Below the pieces are notes generated by a model. It was not told the DNA's origin. It searched no databases and saw only the letters and a list, made by a program, of their open reading frames with translations. Shown here piece by piece: positions 1 to 7,520 of a DNA stretch of 64,000 nucleotides. The stretch is taken from contig CAWEIU010000009.1 in the NCBI GenBank assembly GCA_963809245.1, forward strand, positions 310,001 through 374,000, written 5' to 3'. Each line of letters opens with the position of its first letter. Within the stretch, counting starts at the first letter, position 1. Origin of the DNA: Roseiarcus sp963809245. GTDB lineage: Bacteria > Pseudomonadota > Alphaproteobacteria > Rhizobiales > Beijerinckiaceae. The translations under genes were made by a program, and so were the position numbers.

Positions 1-27
1 CGCGCTTCGCTCGCGATGACGACGGGG
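1..27. repeat. Truncated copy of a dispersed GCTTCGCTCGCGATGACG repeat
   Basis: The window opens inside a stretch resembling the right arm of the repeat at 28788-28822 (GCTTCGCTC followed by CGCAATGACGG there, CGCGATGACGACGG here). It lies just upstream of the first transporter gene. The copy is cut by the window edge, so its full extent cannot be judged. Confidence 0.35.
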
Positions 28-74
28 ACCGGTTCAATCAAAAGACAGCGTGTTAGTTCGCAAGGTGACAAAGT

Positions 75-1628
75 ATGTCCAATCCGACGCCTGAGCGGAG
101 CGCCGAGCCGGCGATCGCCGTCGAACGCGTACGCAAGGTCTACGGAGCCACCATCGCGGTCGACGACGCCTCGTTCGCAATCGCGCGCGGCGCCGTGCAC
201 GCTTTGCTCGGGGAGAACGGCGCGGGCAAATCGACGATCGTCAAATTGCTGTCCGGGCTGACGCAGCCCGATTCCGGGGGATTTCGCCTGTTTGGCGAAA
301 GCGTGCGCTTTTCCTCGCCGCGCGACTCGCAAGCCCGCGGCGTCGAGACCGCGTTCCAGGAAATGACGCTGGTCAAGGACCTCACCGTCCTCGACAACAT
401 GCTGCTGCCGCGCGGACCGGCGTGGCCCTTCGGCATGATCCGTCGGCGCCAGGCGCGCGCCGAGGTGGCGGCGCATTTCGATGCGCTCGGCATGGGCGAC
501 GTCCATCTCGAGGACGAAATCGGCGAGCTCGACCTCGCCATCCAGCAGAAGATCGAAATCGCCCGCGCGCTCTATCGCCGGCCGCGCCTCCTGTTGCTCG
601 ACGAGCCGACCTCGACTCTTTCCGGCCGCGACGTCGATTGGCTTGGCCAGATCATCGCCGAGCAGCGCGCCCGGGGCGTCACGATCGTTTTCATTTCGCA
701 TCGGCTGAGGGAGGTCAGGACGTTCTGCGATGCGATGACCGTACTGCGCAACGGCAAGCACATCGCGACCGGGCCGGTCTCCTCCTACGGCGACGACGAG
801 GTCATCCGCATGATCGCCGGGCGCGCGCTCGCCCACGCCTTTCCGCCGCGCCGCGACGGCGCGCGCGCCGCCGGAGCGGAAGTGCTCGGCGCCGAGCGCA
901 TCTCGACCGCGGGCAAGTTGCGCGAGGTCTCCTTCGGCCTCAGGGCGGGCGAGGTGCTGGGCGTCGCCGGCCTGCAGGGCATGGGCCAGCTCGATCTCTT
1001 CCTTGCTTGCTTCGGCATGGCTGAGCTGACGGGAGGGCATCTGCGAGTCGACGGCGAGCCGATCGTCTTCACGTCGCCGACCGACGCTGTGCGCGCCAAT
1101 ATCGGCATCAGCCTCGTGCCCGAGGATCGCAAAACGGAGGCGCTGTCGCTCAAGCTTAGCGGCAAGCACAATGCGTCTCTGCCGGTGATCGACCGTTTCG
1201 CGCCCCGCATCCTGATCGATACGGCCGCGGAGAACGCGGCCGTGGCGGCGACCTTCGAGCGCGTCGACGTCGACCGGCGCGCGCTGTGGACCCGCGTCGG
1301 CGCGTTTTCCGGCGGCAATCAGCAGAAAATCGCGATCGCCAAATGGCTGTTGGCGGAGAGCCGCGTCCTCCTTCTGTTCGATCCGACGCGCGGCATCGAC
1401 GTCGGCACCAAAAACGAGCTCTATCGCCTCATCCGCGCCTACGCCGACGCGGGCGGCGCGGTGTTGTTCCATTCGACCGAGATCCCGGAGCTCGTCTACC
1501 TCTCGGATCGCACAATGGTCTTTTACGCCGGCCGCATCGCGGCGGAGATTCCCGCCGCGCGCCTGTCGGAAGAGGCGATCCTTCGCGCCGCGCTCGGAAC
1601 GGACGCCGAAGCGGGGAGGGCGGCGTGA
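75..1628 (+). CDS. Sugar ABC transporter ATP-binding protein (RbsA/MglA type)
   Basis: A 517-residue cytoplasmic ATPase with two fused nucleotide-binding domains, as usual for importers of simple sugars of the ribose/galactose class. The first domain has Walker A GENGAGKST (residues 46-54) and Walker B LLLLDEPTS near 171-178. Its signature is the family's LDLAIQQ-type variant rather than LSGG. The second domain has FSGGNQQK near 411, but its Walker A is degenerate and its Walker B reads LLLFDPTRGIDVG, so the usual DE pair is FD. AAGGTGAC lies just upstream of the ATG. The stop overlaps the GTG start of the permease gene, so the two are translationally coupled. No binding protein for this unit is seen upstream within the window. 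Substrate unknown; a sugar or sugar acid is likely from the neighbours. Confidence 0.93.
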   Translation: MSNPTPERSAEPAIAVERVRKVYGATIAVDDASFAIARGAVHALLGENGAGKSTIVKLLSGLTQPDSGGFRLFGESVRFSSPRDSQARGVETAFQEMTLVKDLTVLDNMLLPRGPAWPFGMIRRRQARAEVAAHFDALGMGDVHLEDEIGELDLAIQQKIEIARALYRRPRLLLLDEPTSTLSGRDVDWLGQIIAEQRARGVTIVFISHRLREVRTFCDAMTVLRNGKHIATGPVSSYGDDEVIRMIAGRALAHAFPPRRDGARAAGAEVLGAERISTAGKLREVSFGLRAGEVLGVAGLQGMGQLDLFLACFGMAELTGGHLRVDGEPIVFTSPTDAVRANIGISLVPEDRKTEALSLKLSGKHNASLPVIDRFAPRILIDTAAENAAVAATFERVDVDRRALWTRVGAFSGGNQQKIAIAKWLLAESRVLLLFDPTRGIDVGTKNELYRLIRAYADAGGAVLFHSTEIPELVYLSDRTMVFYAGRIAAEIPAARLSEEAILRAALGTDAEAGRAA

Positions 1629-3706
1629 CGACAACGAGCGCCGCAATGCCGCGTCCTGAGCCCGCCGCCTCCTTTCCGCTGGTCAAGCGGCTGGCGCGCC
1701 AGCGCGGGCTGCTCATCGCCATGGCGGTCTTCCTCGCGCTGCTGGCGACCGTCGCCAGCATCGGCTCGGTGCGGCTGAGCTACTATGACTTGTCGCAGAT
1801 GGCGGCGAGCGGCGCGACGCTGGCGCTGGCGGCGATCGGCCAGACGATCGTCATTCTCTCCGGCGGTTTCGACCTTTCCGCCGGCGCCGCGATATCCCTC
1901 GTAAATGTCGCGCTCGCCTCCTCGCTGCAGGACCCGTCGCAATCGCCGCTCCTCATTGTCGCGGCCGGAATCGCGATCGGCATGGCTTCCGGCGCCTTCA
2001 ACGGCTTTTTCGTCGCCGTCCTGCGCATGCAGCCGATCGTGGTCACCCTGGCGACGATGTTCATTCTGCAAGGCGTGACGCTGCTGATCATGGAAAAGCC
2101 CGGCGGCCAGGTTTCGCCGGCGCTCGGCGATTTCCTGAACGGCGACGCGATCCCCAATCTGCTGCCGAAGCCGGCGCTGCTGATCGTCGTGGTTCTCGCG
2201 GTGTGGGCCTGGATCAAGCGGACGAATTTCGGCGTCGCGGTCTATGCGGTCGGCGGCGACGTCGATTCGGCGCGCGCGGTCGGCGTGCCGACCCGCTTCG
2301 TCGAATTCATGGTCTATGTGATCGGCGGCGGCTGCTACGGCCTCGCCGGCGTGTCTCTGAGCGCGCAGACCGGCTCGGGGGATCCGCTGATCGGCAACCC
2401 GATGCTGCTGCAAATGTTCGCCGCGGTCGTCGTCGGCGGCACGACCCTCGGGGGCGGGCGCGGCGGCCCGGTCGGCTCCGTCTTCGGCGCCTACATCCTG
2501 ATGATGGTCGTCAACATCCTGCTCGTGCTCAACGTCTCCGCCTATTACTCGACCGTCGCGGAAGGCTCGATCCTCATACTCGCCGTGCTGGCGGGAGGGC
2601 TGCGCTCCGATTCGCCGCTGGCGCGCAACGTTCGCCGCCTGATCCTGCGCGTGAGAGCGGGCGCGCAGGCGCGCCTCGCCTCCCAGAGGCCGCCCGAGGC
2701 ACGGCTCCTCAGCTTGGCTAAGCTCGAGAAGGGTTCGCAGCGCAGTCCGGGCGCCATGCCTGGCCTCTTCGAGCGCAACGCCGAAACGCTGCGCTTCGCG
2801 CTGCCGGCTTATGTCTGTTTCGCGCTCGTCGTCATCGCCACGCAGCTCACAGTCGGAAATGCGCTGACGAACTGGTCCTACTTCAATTCGCTGGTCGTGC
2901 TGACTTCGTTCCTTGCGGTGCTCGCGCTCGGCCAGGGAACGGTGATCCTCACCGGCGGCCTCGATTTGTCCGTGCCGTGGACGATCGGCTTCACTGGCAT
3001 CCTGCTCGCCGGCCTGGTCAAGGGTTCGGATGCGGCGCTGATCTACGCGCTGCCGATCGCGCTCGTGGTCGGCCTGGCCGTCGGCTTCGTCAACGGCGCC
3101 GGCGTGGTTCTGCTCGGCGTCTCGCCGATCGTGATGACGCTGGCGATGAACGGCATCCTGCAGGGCGCGGCGCTGGTTTATTCCAATGGCACGCCGGACG
3201 GCTTCTCTTCGCCCTTGCTGCGACGCTTCATGACCGACCACGAGCTGTTTGTGACGCCAGTGGTGCTGTTCGTCGTGGTCTTTGTCGTCGTCGCGGTGCT
3301 GCTTCTCGGCCGCACCGCGTTCGGCCGGCGTGTCTACGCCGTCGGCAACGGCGAGCGGGTGGCGGCGCTGTCCGGCGTTCCGGTCGGCCAGACGCTGATC
3401 CGCGTCTACATGCTCTCGGGCCTGTGCTCTGCGATCGTCGGCGCGCTTCTCACTGGCTTTTCCGGCCAGGCGAGCCTCGGCATGGGCGACGAATATCTGT
3501 TGCCCTCGATCGCCGTCGTGGTGATCGGCGGCGCGCTGATCACCGGCGGGCGCGGACACTATCTCGGCATGCTCGGCGGCGCGTTGCTGCTGACCGCGCT
3601 GCAGACGCTGCTCGCCGGCACGACACTTCCCTATGCGACGCGAACCATCGTCTTCGGGTTGGTTGTCCTCGTCGCCGTCATGGCCCTGCGCGAGAAGCGC
3701 ACATGA
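1625..3706 (+). CDS. Fused double-domain sugar ABC transporter permease
   Basis: A 693-residue inner-membrane protein with two complete RbsC-like permease domains in one chain. Domain 1 (about residues 10-330) has GGFDLSAG and VVVGGTTLGGGRGG. Domain 2 (about 378-690) repeats the pattern with GGLDLSVP and VVVIGGALITGGRG. A basic, non-membrane linker of about 45 residues joins them. Family members usually have one domain of about 320-340 residues and work as pairs, so this fusion would supply the whole channel. The GTG start at 1625 overlaps the upstream ATPase stop (GTGA), and I prefer it to the much earlier in-frame ATG inside that gene. An internal ATG at 2756 has no convincing ribosome binding site, so I read one polypeptide. 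Confidence 0.88.
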   Translation: MTTTSAAMPRPEPAASFPLVKRLARQRGLLIAMAVFLALLATVASIGSVRLSYYDLSQMAASGATLALAAIGQTIVILSGGFDLSAGAAISLVNVALASSLQDPSQSPLLIVAAGIAIGMASGAFNGFFVAVLRMQPIVVTLATMFILQGVTLLIMEKPGGQVSPALGDFLNGDAIPNLLPKPALLIVVVLAVWAWIKRTNFGVAVYAVGGDVDSARAVGVPTRFVEFMVYVIGGGCYGLAGVSLSAQTGSGDPLIGNPMLLQMFAAVVVGGTTLGGGRGGPVGSVFGAYILMMVVNILLVLNVSAYYSTVAEGSILILAVLAGGLRSDSPLARNVRRLILRVRAGAQARLASQRPPEARLLSLAKLEKGSQRSPGAMPGLFERNAETLRFALPAYVCFALVVIATQLTVGNALTNWSYFNSLVVLTSFLAVLALGQGTVILTGGLDLSVPWTIGFTGILLAGLVKGSDAALIYALPIALVVGLAVGFVNGAGVVLLGVSPIVMTLAMNGILQGAALVYSNGTPDGFSSPLLRRFMTDHELFVTPVVLFVVVFVVVAVLLLGRTAFGRRVYAVGNGERVAALSGVPVGQTLIRVYMLSGLCSAIVGALLTGFSGQASLGMGDEYLLPSIAVVVIGGALITGGRGHYLGMLGGALLLTALQTLLAGTTLPYATRTIVFGLVVLVAVMALREKRT

Positions 3707-3722
3707 GAATCCGGAGCGCCCT

Positions 3723-4514
3723 ATGAACGATAACGCCGACGTCTTCGCCCTCGAGAAGGGCCTGCGCGTCTTGATCACCGCCGGCGCGTCGGGCATCGGC
3801 AGGGCGATCGCCGATCTGCTGATCGCTCGCGGCGCGCGCGTCCAGATTTGCGACGTCTCCGACGATTTTCTCGCCGAGTTCCGCGCCGCGCATCCGAACG
3901 CAGGCGCCCTCAAGGCCGACGTCGCTTCGGAGGCCGATGTCGCGCGCCTGTTCGCGGCGGCGAAGTCGTCGCTGGGCGGGCTCGACGCGCTCATCAACAA
4001 CGCCGGGATCGCCGGACCGACCGGCGGGGTCGAGGAGATCGCGCCGGCGGATTGGCGGCGCACGCTCGACATCTGCCTGACCGGCCAATTCCTTTGCTGC
4101 CATTCCGGCGTGCCGATGCTCAAGGCGGCGGGCGGCGGGGCGATCGTCAATCTGTCCTCTGCGGCGGGGCGGTTCGGCTATGCGTTCCGAACGCCTTATT
4201 CGGCCGCCAAATGGGGCGTCATCGGCTTCACCCAGAGTCTCGCCAAGGAGCTCGGCCCCGCCAACATTCGGGTCAACGCCATTCTGCCGGGAATCGTCGA
4301 AGGGCCGCGCATGTCCGGCGTCATCGCCGCGCGCGCCAAGCAGACGGGCGTCAGCTACGCGGACATGGAGAAGACCTATCTCGACCGCGTCTCGCTCCGG
4401 CGCATGGTGACCGCGGCTGACGTCGCCGCCACGGTCGCCTATCTTTTGTCGCCCGCCGGCCGCAACATCTCCGGTCAGTCGCTGGGCGTCGACGGCAACG
4501 TCGAGGCCCTGTGA
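3723..4514 (+). CDS. Short-chain dehydrogenase/reductase (SDR)
   Basis: A 263-residue classical SDR, NAD(P)-dependent, acting on an alcohol or sugar hydroxyl. Visible motifs are TAGASGIG (19-26) for the dinucleotide, NNAG near 92, Ser146, and the catalytic pair Tyr159/Lys163 in YSAAK. The ATG lies 16 bases after the permease stop, so it belongs to the same transcript. Given the downstream lactonase, it may oxidise the anomeric carbon of the imported sugar to a lactone. It could equally oxidise another hydroxyl. Family assignment is firm; substrate is inference. Confidence 0.9.
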   Translation: MNDNADVFALEKGLRVLITAGASGIGRAIADLLIARGARVQICDVSDDFLAEFRAAHPNAGALKADVASEADVARLFAAAKSSLGGLDALINNAGIAGPTGGVEEIAPADWRRTLDICLTGQFLCCHSGVPMLKAAGGGAIVNLSSAAGRFGYAFRTPYSAAKWGVIGFTQSLAKELGPANIRVNAILPGIVEGPRMSGVIAARAKQTGVSYADMEKTYLDRVSLRRMVTAADVAATVAYLLSPAGRNISGQSLGVDGNVEAL

Positions 4515-4547
4515 AGAGGGCGCAGCGCCGAAGAAAGGGAGTGCGCG

Positions 4548-5495
4548 ATGAGCAAAGTGGCGATCGTCGGTTCGGGCTTCGTCGGCCGCGCCTGGGCGAT
4601 CAGTTACGCCCGCGCCGGCTGCGAGGTCGCGCTGTGGGACGATGACGCCGCGGCGCCGGCCAAGGCGCTGGCCTATATCGAGGGCCTGTTGCCCGATCTC
4701 GAAGCGAACGATCTGCTCGGCGGCGCTTCGGCCAAGACCGTCGCTGCGCGCATGCGCCCCGCCGCGACGCTCGAAGCGGCGCTCGACGGCGCGGTCTATG
4801 TGCAGGAGAACACGCCCGAGGACGTCGGCGTCAAACGCGCAGTCTTCGCGAGGCTCGACGCCGCCGCGGCGCCCGACGCCGTGCTGGCGAGTTCGACGTC
4901 GGCGATCCTGCCCTCGGCCTTCACCGAGGCGCTTAAGGGCAGGGCGCGCTGTCTCGTCGTCCACCCCATCAATCCCCCGTATCTCATCCCAGCCGCCGAG
5001 GTCGTGCCGGCCCCCTGGACCGACGCCGCGGTGGTCGAGCGCGCCGCCGCGTTTCTGCGCGCCGCCGGCCACGCGCCGATCGTCATGAAGCGCGAGATCG
5101 ACGGCTTTGTGATGAACCGCCTGCAAGGCGCGCTGCTCGAGGAGGCGTTCCGCCTCGTCGCGCAAGGCTACGCCAGCGTCGAGGACGTCGACATTGGCCT
5201 CCGCGACGGCTTGGCGCTGCGCTGGTCGTTCATGGGCCCGTTCGAGACCATCGATCTCAACGCGCCGGACGGCGTGCGCGACTACGCCGAGCGCTATCAG
5301 CGGATCTATTCCGGCATCTTTCCCTCGACGCAATGGCGCGCCGATTGGAGCGGACCGGTCATGGACGAAATCGAGGCCGATCGGCGCAAGCGCCTGCCGG
5401 CCGACAAGCTCGTCGAGCGCCAGTCCTGGCGCGATCGCCGCCTGATGGCGCTCGCCGCGCATAAGCGGCGCGCCGACAAAGACATTGGACGATAA
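4548..5495 (+). CDS. 3-hydroxyacyl-CoA-dehydrogenase-like oxidoreductase (L-gulonate 3-/carnitine dehydrogenase type)
   Basis: A 315-residue NAD-dependent dehydrogenase with an N-terminal Rossmann fold (GSGFVG, residues 8-13) and the family catalytic region VVHPINPPYLIP containing His139. The length matches the short, single-copy members that act on free 3-hydroxy acids (L-gulonate 3-dehydrogenase, L-carnitine dehydrogenase, lambda-crystallin) rather than the fatty-acid multienzymes. A purine-rich AAAGGGAG precedes the ATG. The next gene encodes a beta-keto acid cleavage enzyme, so a 3-hydroxy acid to 3-keto acid oxidation fits well. The exact substrate is not visible. Confidence 0.88.
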   Translation: MSKVAIVGSGFVGRAWAISYARAGCEVALWDDDAAAPAKALAYIEGLLPDLEANDLLGGASAKTVAARMRPAATLEAALDGAVYVQENTPEDVGVKRAVFARLDAAAAPDAVLASSTSAILPSAFTEALKGRARCLVVHPINPPYLIPAAEVVPAPWTDAAVVERAAAFLRAAGHAPIVMKREIDGFVMNRLQGALLEEAFRLVAQGYASVEDVDIGLRDGLALRWSFMGPFETIDLNAPDGVRDYAERYQRIYSGIFPSTQWRADWSGPVMDEIEADRRKRLPADKLVERQSWRDRRLMALAAHKRRADKDIGR

Positions 5496-5526
5496 GAAAT
5501 TGGGACGTTGAGAAATTGGGACGTTG
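5495..5526. repeat. Two tandem copies of a 16-bp unit
   Basis: The unit AGAAATTGGGACGTTG occurs twice back to back (5495-5510 and 5511-5526), followed by AGAAGTTT as a decayed third start. It lies in the gap between the dehydrogenase stop and the ribosome binding site of the next gene. It is AT-rich compared with its surroundings. Function unknown. Confidence 0.85.
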
Positions 5527-5549
5527 AGAAGTTTCAGAAGGAGAGCTCA

Positions 5550-6482
5550 ATGGCGTCGAGCAACAAAGTCATCATCACCTGCGCGGTGACGGGAGCGATT
5601 CACACGCCCTCGATGTCGCCGCATCTGCCGGTGACGGCCGACGAGATCGCCGCGGCGGCGATCGGCGCCGCGGAGGCGGGCGCCGCGATCGTGCATCTTC
5701 ATGCGCGCGACGAGAAGACCGGCAAACCGGACCAAAGCCCCGAGGCGTTTGCGCGCTTCCTGCCACGCATCAAGCAGGCGACCAAGGCGGTCGTGAACCT
5801 GACGACGGGCGGCGCGCCCTACATGACCGTGCAGGAGCGCGTGAAACCGGCCGAGGTCTTCAAGCCGGAGGTCGCTTCGCTCAACATGGGCTCGATGAAC
5901 TTCGGCCTGTTTCCGATGCTCAAGCGGTTCAAGTCCTTCAAGCACGACTGGGAGCAGCAGGCGCTCGAGAATTCGCGCGATCTCGTGTTCCGCAACACCT
6001 ACAAGGACATCGAGTTCGTGGTGCGTACGCTCGGCGACGCCGGAACCCGCTTCGAGTTCGAGTGCTACGACACCGCGCATCTCTACAACCTCGCGCATTT
6101 CCTCGAGCGCGGGCTCGTCAAGCCGCCGCTGTTCGTCCAGACCGTGTTCGGCATCCTCGGCGGCATCGGCCCGCATCCCGAGGACGTGCTGCACATGAAG
6201 CGCACGGCTGATCGCCTGTTCGGCCATCACTACAAGTGGTCGGTGCTCGGCGCCGGGCGCAGCCAGCTCGCCATCGCCGCGCAGGCCGCCGCAATGGGCG
6301 GCAACGTGCGCGTCGGCCTCGAAGATTCGCTCTGGTCGGGGCCGGGCCGCCTCGCCTCCAGCAACGCCGAGCAGGTGCGCGCGGCGCGCCAGATCATCGA
6401 AGGGCTGGGTCTTACCGTCGCGACCCCCGACGAAGCGCGCGAGATCCTCGAGCTCAAGGGCGGCGACAAGGTCAGCTTCTGA
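5550..6482 (+). CDS. Beta-keto acid cleavage enzyme (BKACE, DUF849/Kce family)
   Basis: A 310-residue TIM-barrel enzyme. The family converts a beta-keto acid plus acetyl-CoA to acetoacetate plus a new acyl-CoA, using a zinc held by two His and one Glu. Here the zinc motif is HLHAR (His49, His51), with a probable Glu258 in GLEDSLW. I chose the ATG at 5550 because AAGGAGA lies 5 bases upstream; an earlier in-frame ATG at 5508 falls in the tandem repeat. It follows a 3-hydroxyacid-type dehydrogenase and precedes a lactonase, which suggests cleavage of a 3-keto sugar acid. Characterised relatives act on 3-keto-5-aminohexanoate, dehydrocarnitine and 2-deoxy-3-ketoribonate; the substrate here is unknown. 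Confidence 0.92.
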   Translation: MASSNKVIITCAVTGAIHTPSMSPHLPVTADEIAAAAIGAAEAGAAIVHLHARDEKTGKPDQSPEAFARFLPRIKQATKAVVNLTTGGAPYMTVQERVKPAEVFKPEVASLNMGSMNFGLFPMLKRFKSFKHDWEQQALENSRDLVFRNTYKDIEFVVRTLGDAGTRFEFECYDTAHLYNLAHFLERGLVKPPLFVQTVFGILGGIGPHPEDVLHMKRTADRLFGHHYKWSVLGAGRSQLAIAAQAAAMGGNVRVGLEDSLWSGPGRLASSNAEQVRAARQIIEGLGLTVATPDEAREILELKGGDKVSF

Positions 6483-6511
6483 TCAAGCATCGCAATCAGC
6501 GGGAGGAAGCC

Positions 6512-7387
6512 ATGCGGATCGAGGTTCTTATCGACGTCAAAACGATCCTGGGGGAGGGGCCGCTGTGGGACGTCGACGAGCAGCGGCTCTATTTCATCGA
6601 CAGCTTCGGCTGCAACGTGTTCCGCTGCACCGCGGACGGGCGTGAGGTGCGCGCGTGGGACGTGCCGGCCAAGATCGGCTCGATGGCGCTGCGCAAGCAA
6701 GGCGGCGCGGTGCTGTCGCTCGCCAACGGTTTCCATTTCCTCGACTTCAAGACCGGCGAGGCGCAGCTCATCGTCGACCCGGAGCCGGACAAGCCGGCAA
6801 ACCGCATCAACGACGGCAAGGTCGATAAGCGCGGTCGCTTCATCGCCGGCTCGATGGACACGATGGAGGAGGGCCCCAACGGCGCGCTCTACCGGCTCGA
6901 TCCGGATCTGTCCCTGCACAAGCTCGACGATCACATCATCGTCTCCAACGGACCGTGCTGGAGCCCGGACGGGCGAACCTTCTATTTCGCCGACACCTGG
7001 ACGGGCGAAATCTGGGCCTACGACTACGACCTCGAAACGGGAGGCGTGTCCAACCGGCGGACCTTCTGCAAGGTCGACCGTTCGCGCGGCGGCGCCGCCG
7101 ACGGCTCGACCGTCGACGCCGAGGGGTGCCTGTGGAACGCGCTGGTCTACGACGGCCGCCTCGTGCGTTACACCCCGGAGGGAAGGATCGAGCGCATCAT
7201 CGAGATGCCGGTGAAGAAAGTGACCAGCGTCATGTTCGGCGGCCCCAACCTTGACATCCTCTACGTGACCTCGATGGCCAAGCCGCCGCTGCCGCGCTTC
7301 CCTGCCGACGGCCCTTTGCGCGGCAGCCTGTTCGCGATCCACGACCTCGGCGTCCGCGGCGTCGCCGAGCCGCGCTTCGCCGGCTGA
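6512..7387 (+). CDS. SMP-30/gluconolactonase-type sugar lactonase
   Basis: A 291-residue six-bladed beta-propeller of the SMP-30/regucalcin family, metal-dependent lactonases that open sugar lactones to aldonic acids. Expected metal ligands are Glu15 in LGEGPLW, Asn146 in SNGPCW and Asp197 in ADGSTVD, with substrate-side Asn97/Asn100 in NRIND. GGGAGGAAG precedes the ATG at 6512; the open frame extends further upstream but overlaps the previous gene. It is the last enzyme of the run 3723-7387 and fits hydrolysis of the lactone made by the SDR. Confidence 0.91.
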   Translation: MRIEVLIDVKTILGEGPLWDVDEQRLYFIDSFGCNVFRCTADGREVRAWDVPAKIGSMALRKQGGAVLSLANGFHFLDFKTGEAQLIVDPEPDKPANRINDGKVDKRGRFIAGSMDTMEEGPNGALYRLDPDLSLHKLDDHIIVSNGPCWSPDGRTFYFADTWTGEIWAYDYDLETGGVSNRRTFCKVDRSRGGAADGSTVDAEGCLWNALVYDGRLVRYTPEGRIERIIEMPVKKVTSVMFGGPNLDILYVTSMAKPPLPRFPADGPLRGSLFAIHDLGVRGVAEPRFAG

Positions 7388-7520
7388 GGCCGGTCGACCG
7401 TCTGCGTCGAGCCGGCGGCCGCCCTTGACACTCCCGACCGGCTGGGCTCCACAATGGACCCCGCCGGAGGAACAACCGGATGCGCGCTCGAATCCTGAAT
7501 GAGCGCGGGGGAGGGGACGG

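Noticed and set aside
1523..4150. 875-residue minus-strand open frame
   Set aside because: Lies opposite intact transporter genes; its Arg/Gln/Asp-rich repeats are the usual antisense shadow of high-GC coding DNA.
3678..5462. 594-residue minus-strand open frame
   Set aside because: Opposite the SDR and dehydrogenase genes, which have clear catalytic motifs; the antisense product shows none.
7425..7455. TTGACA with a CACAAT-like -10 before the second ATPase
   Set aside because: Spacing of 19 bases and a weak -10; not enough for a promoter call.
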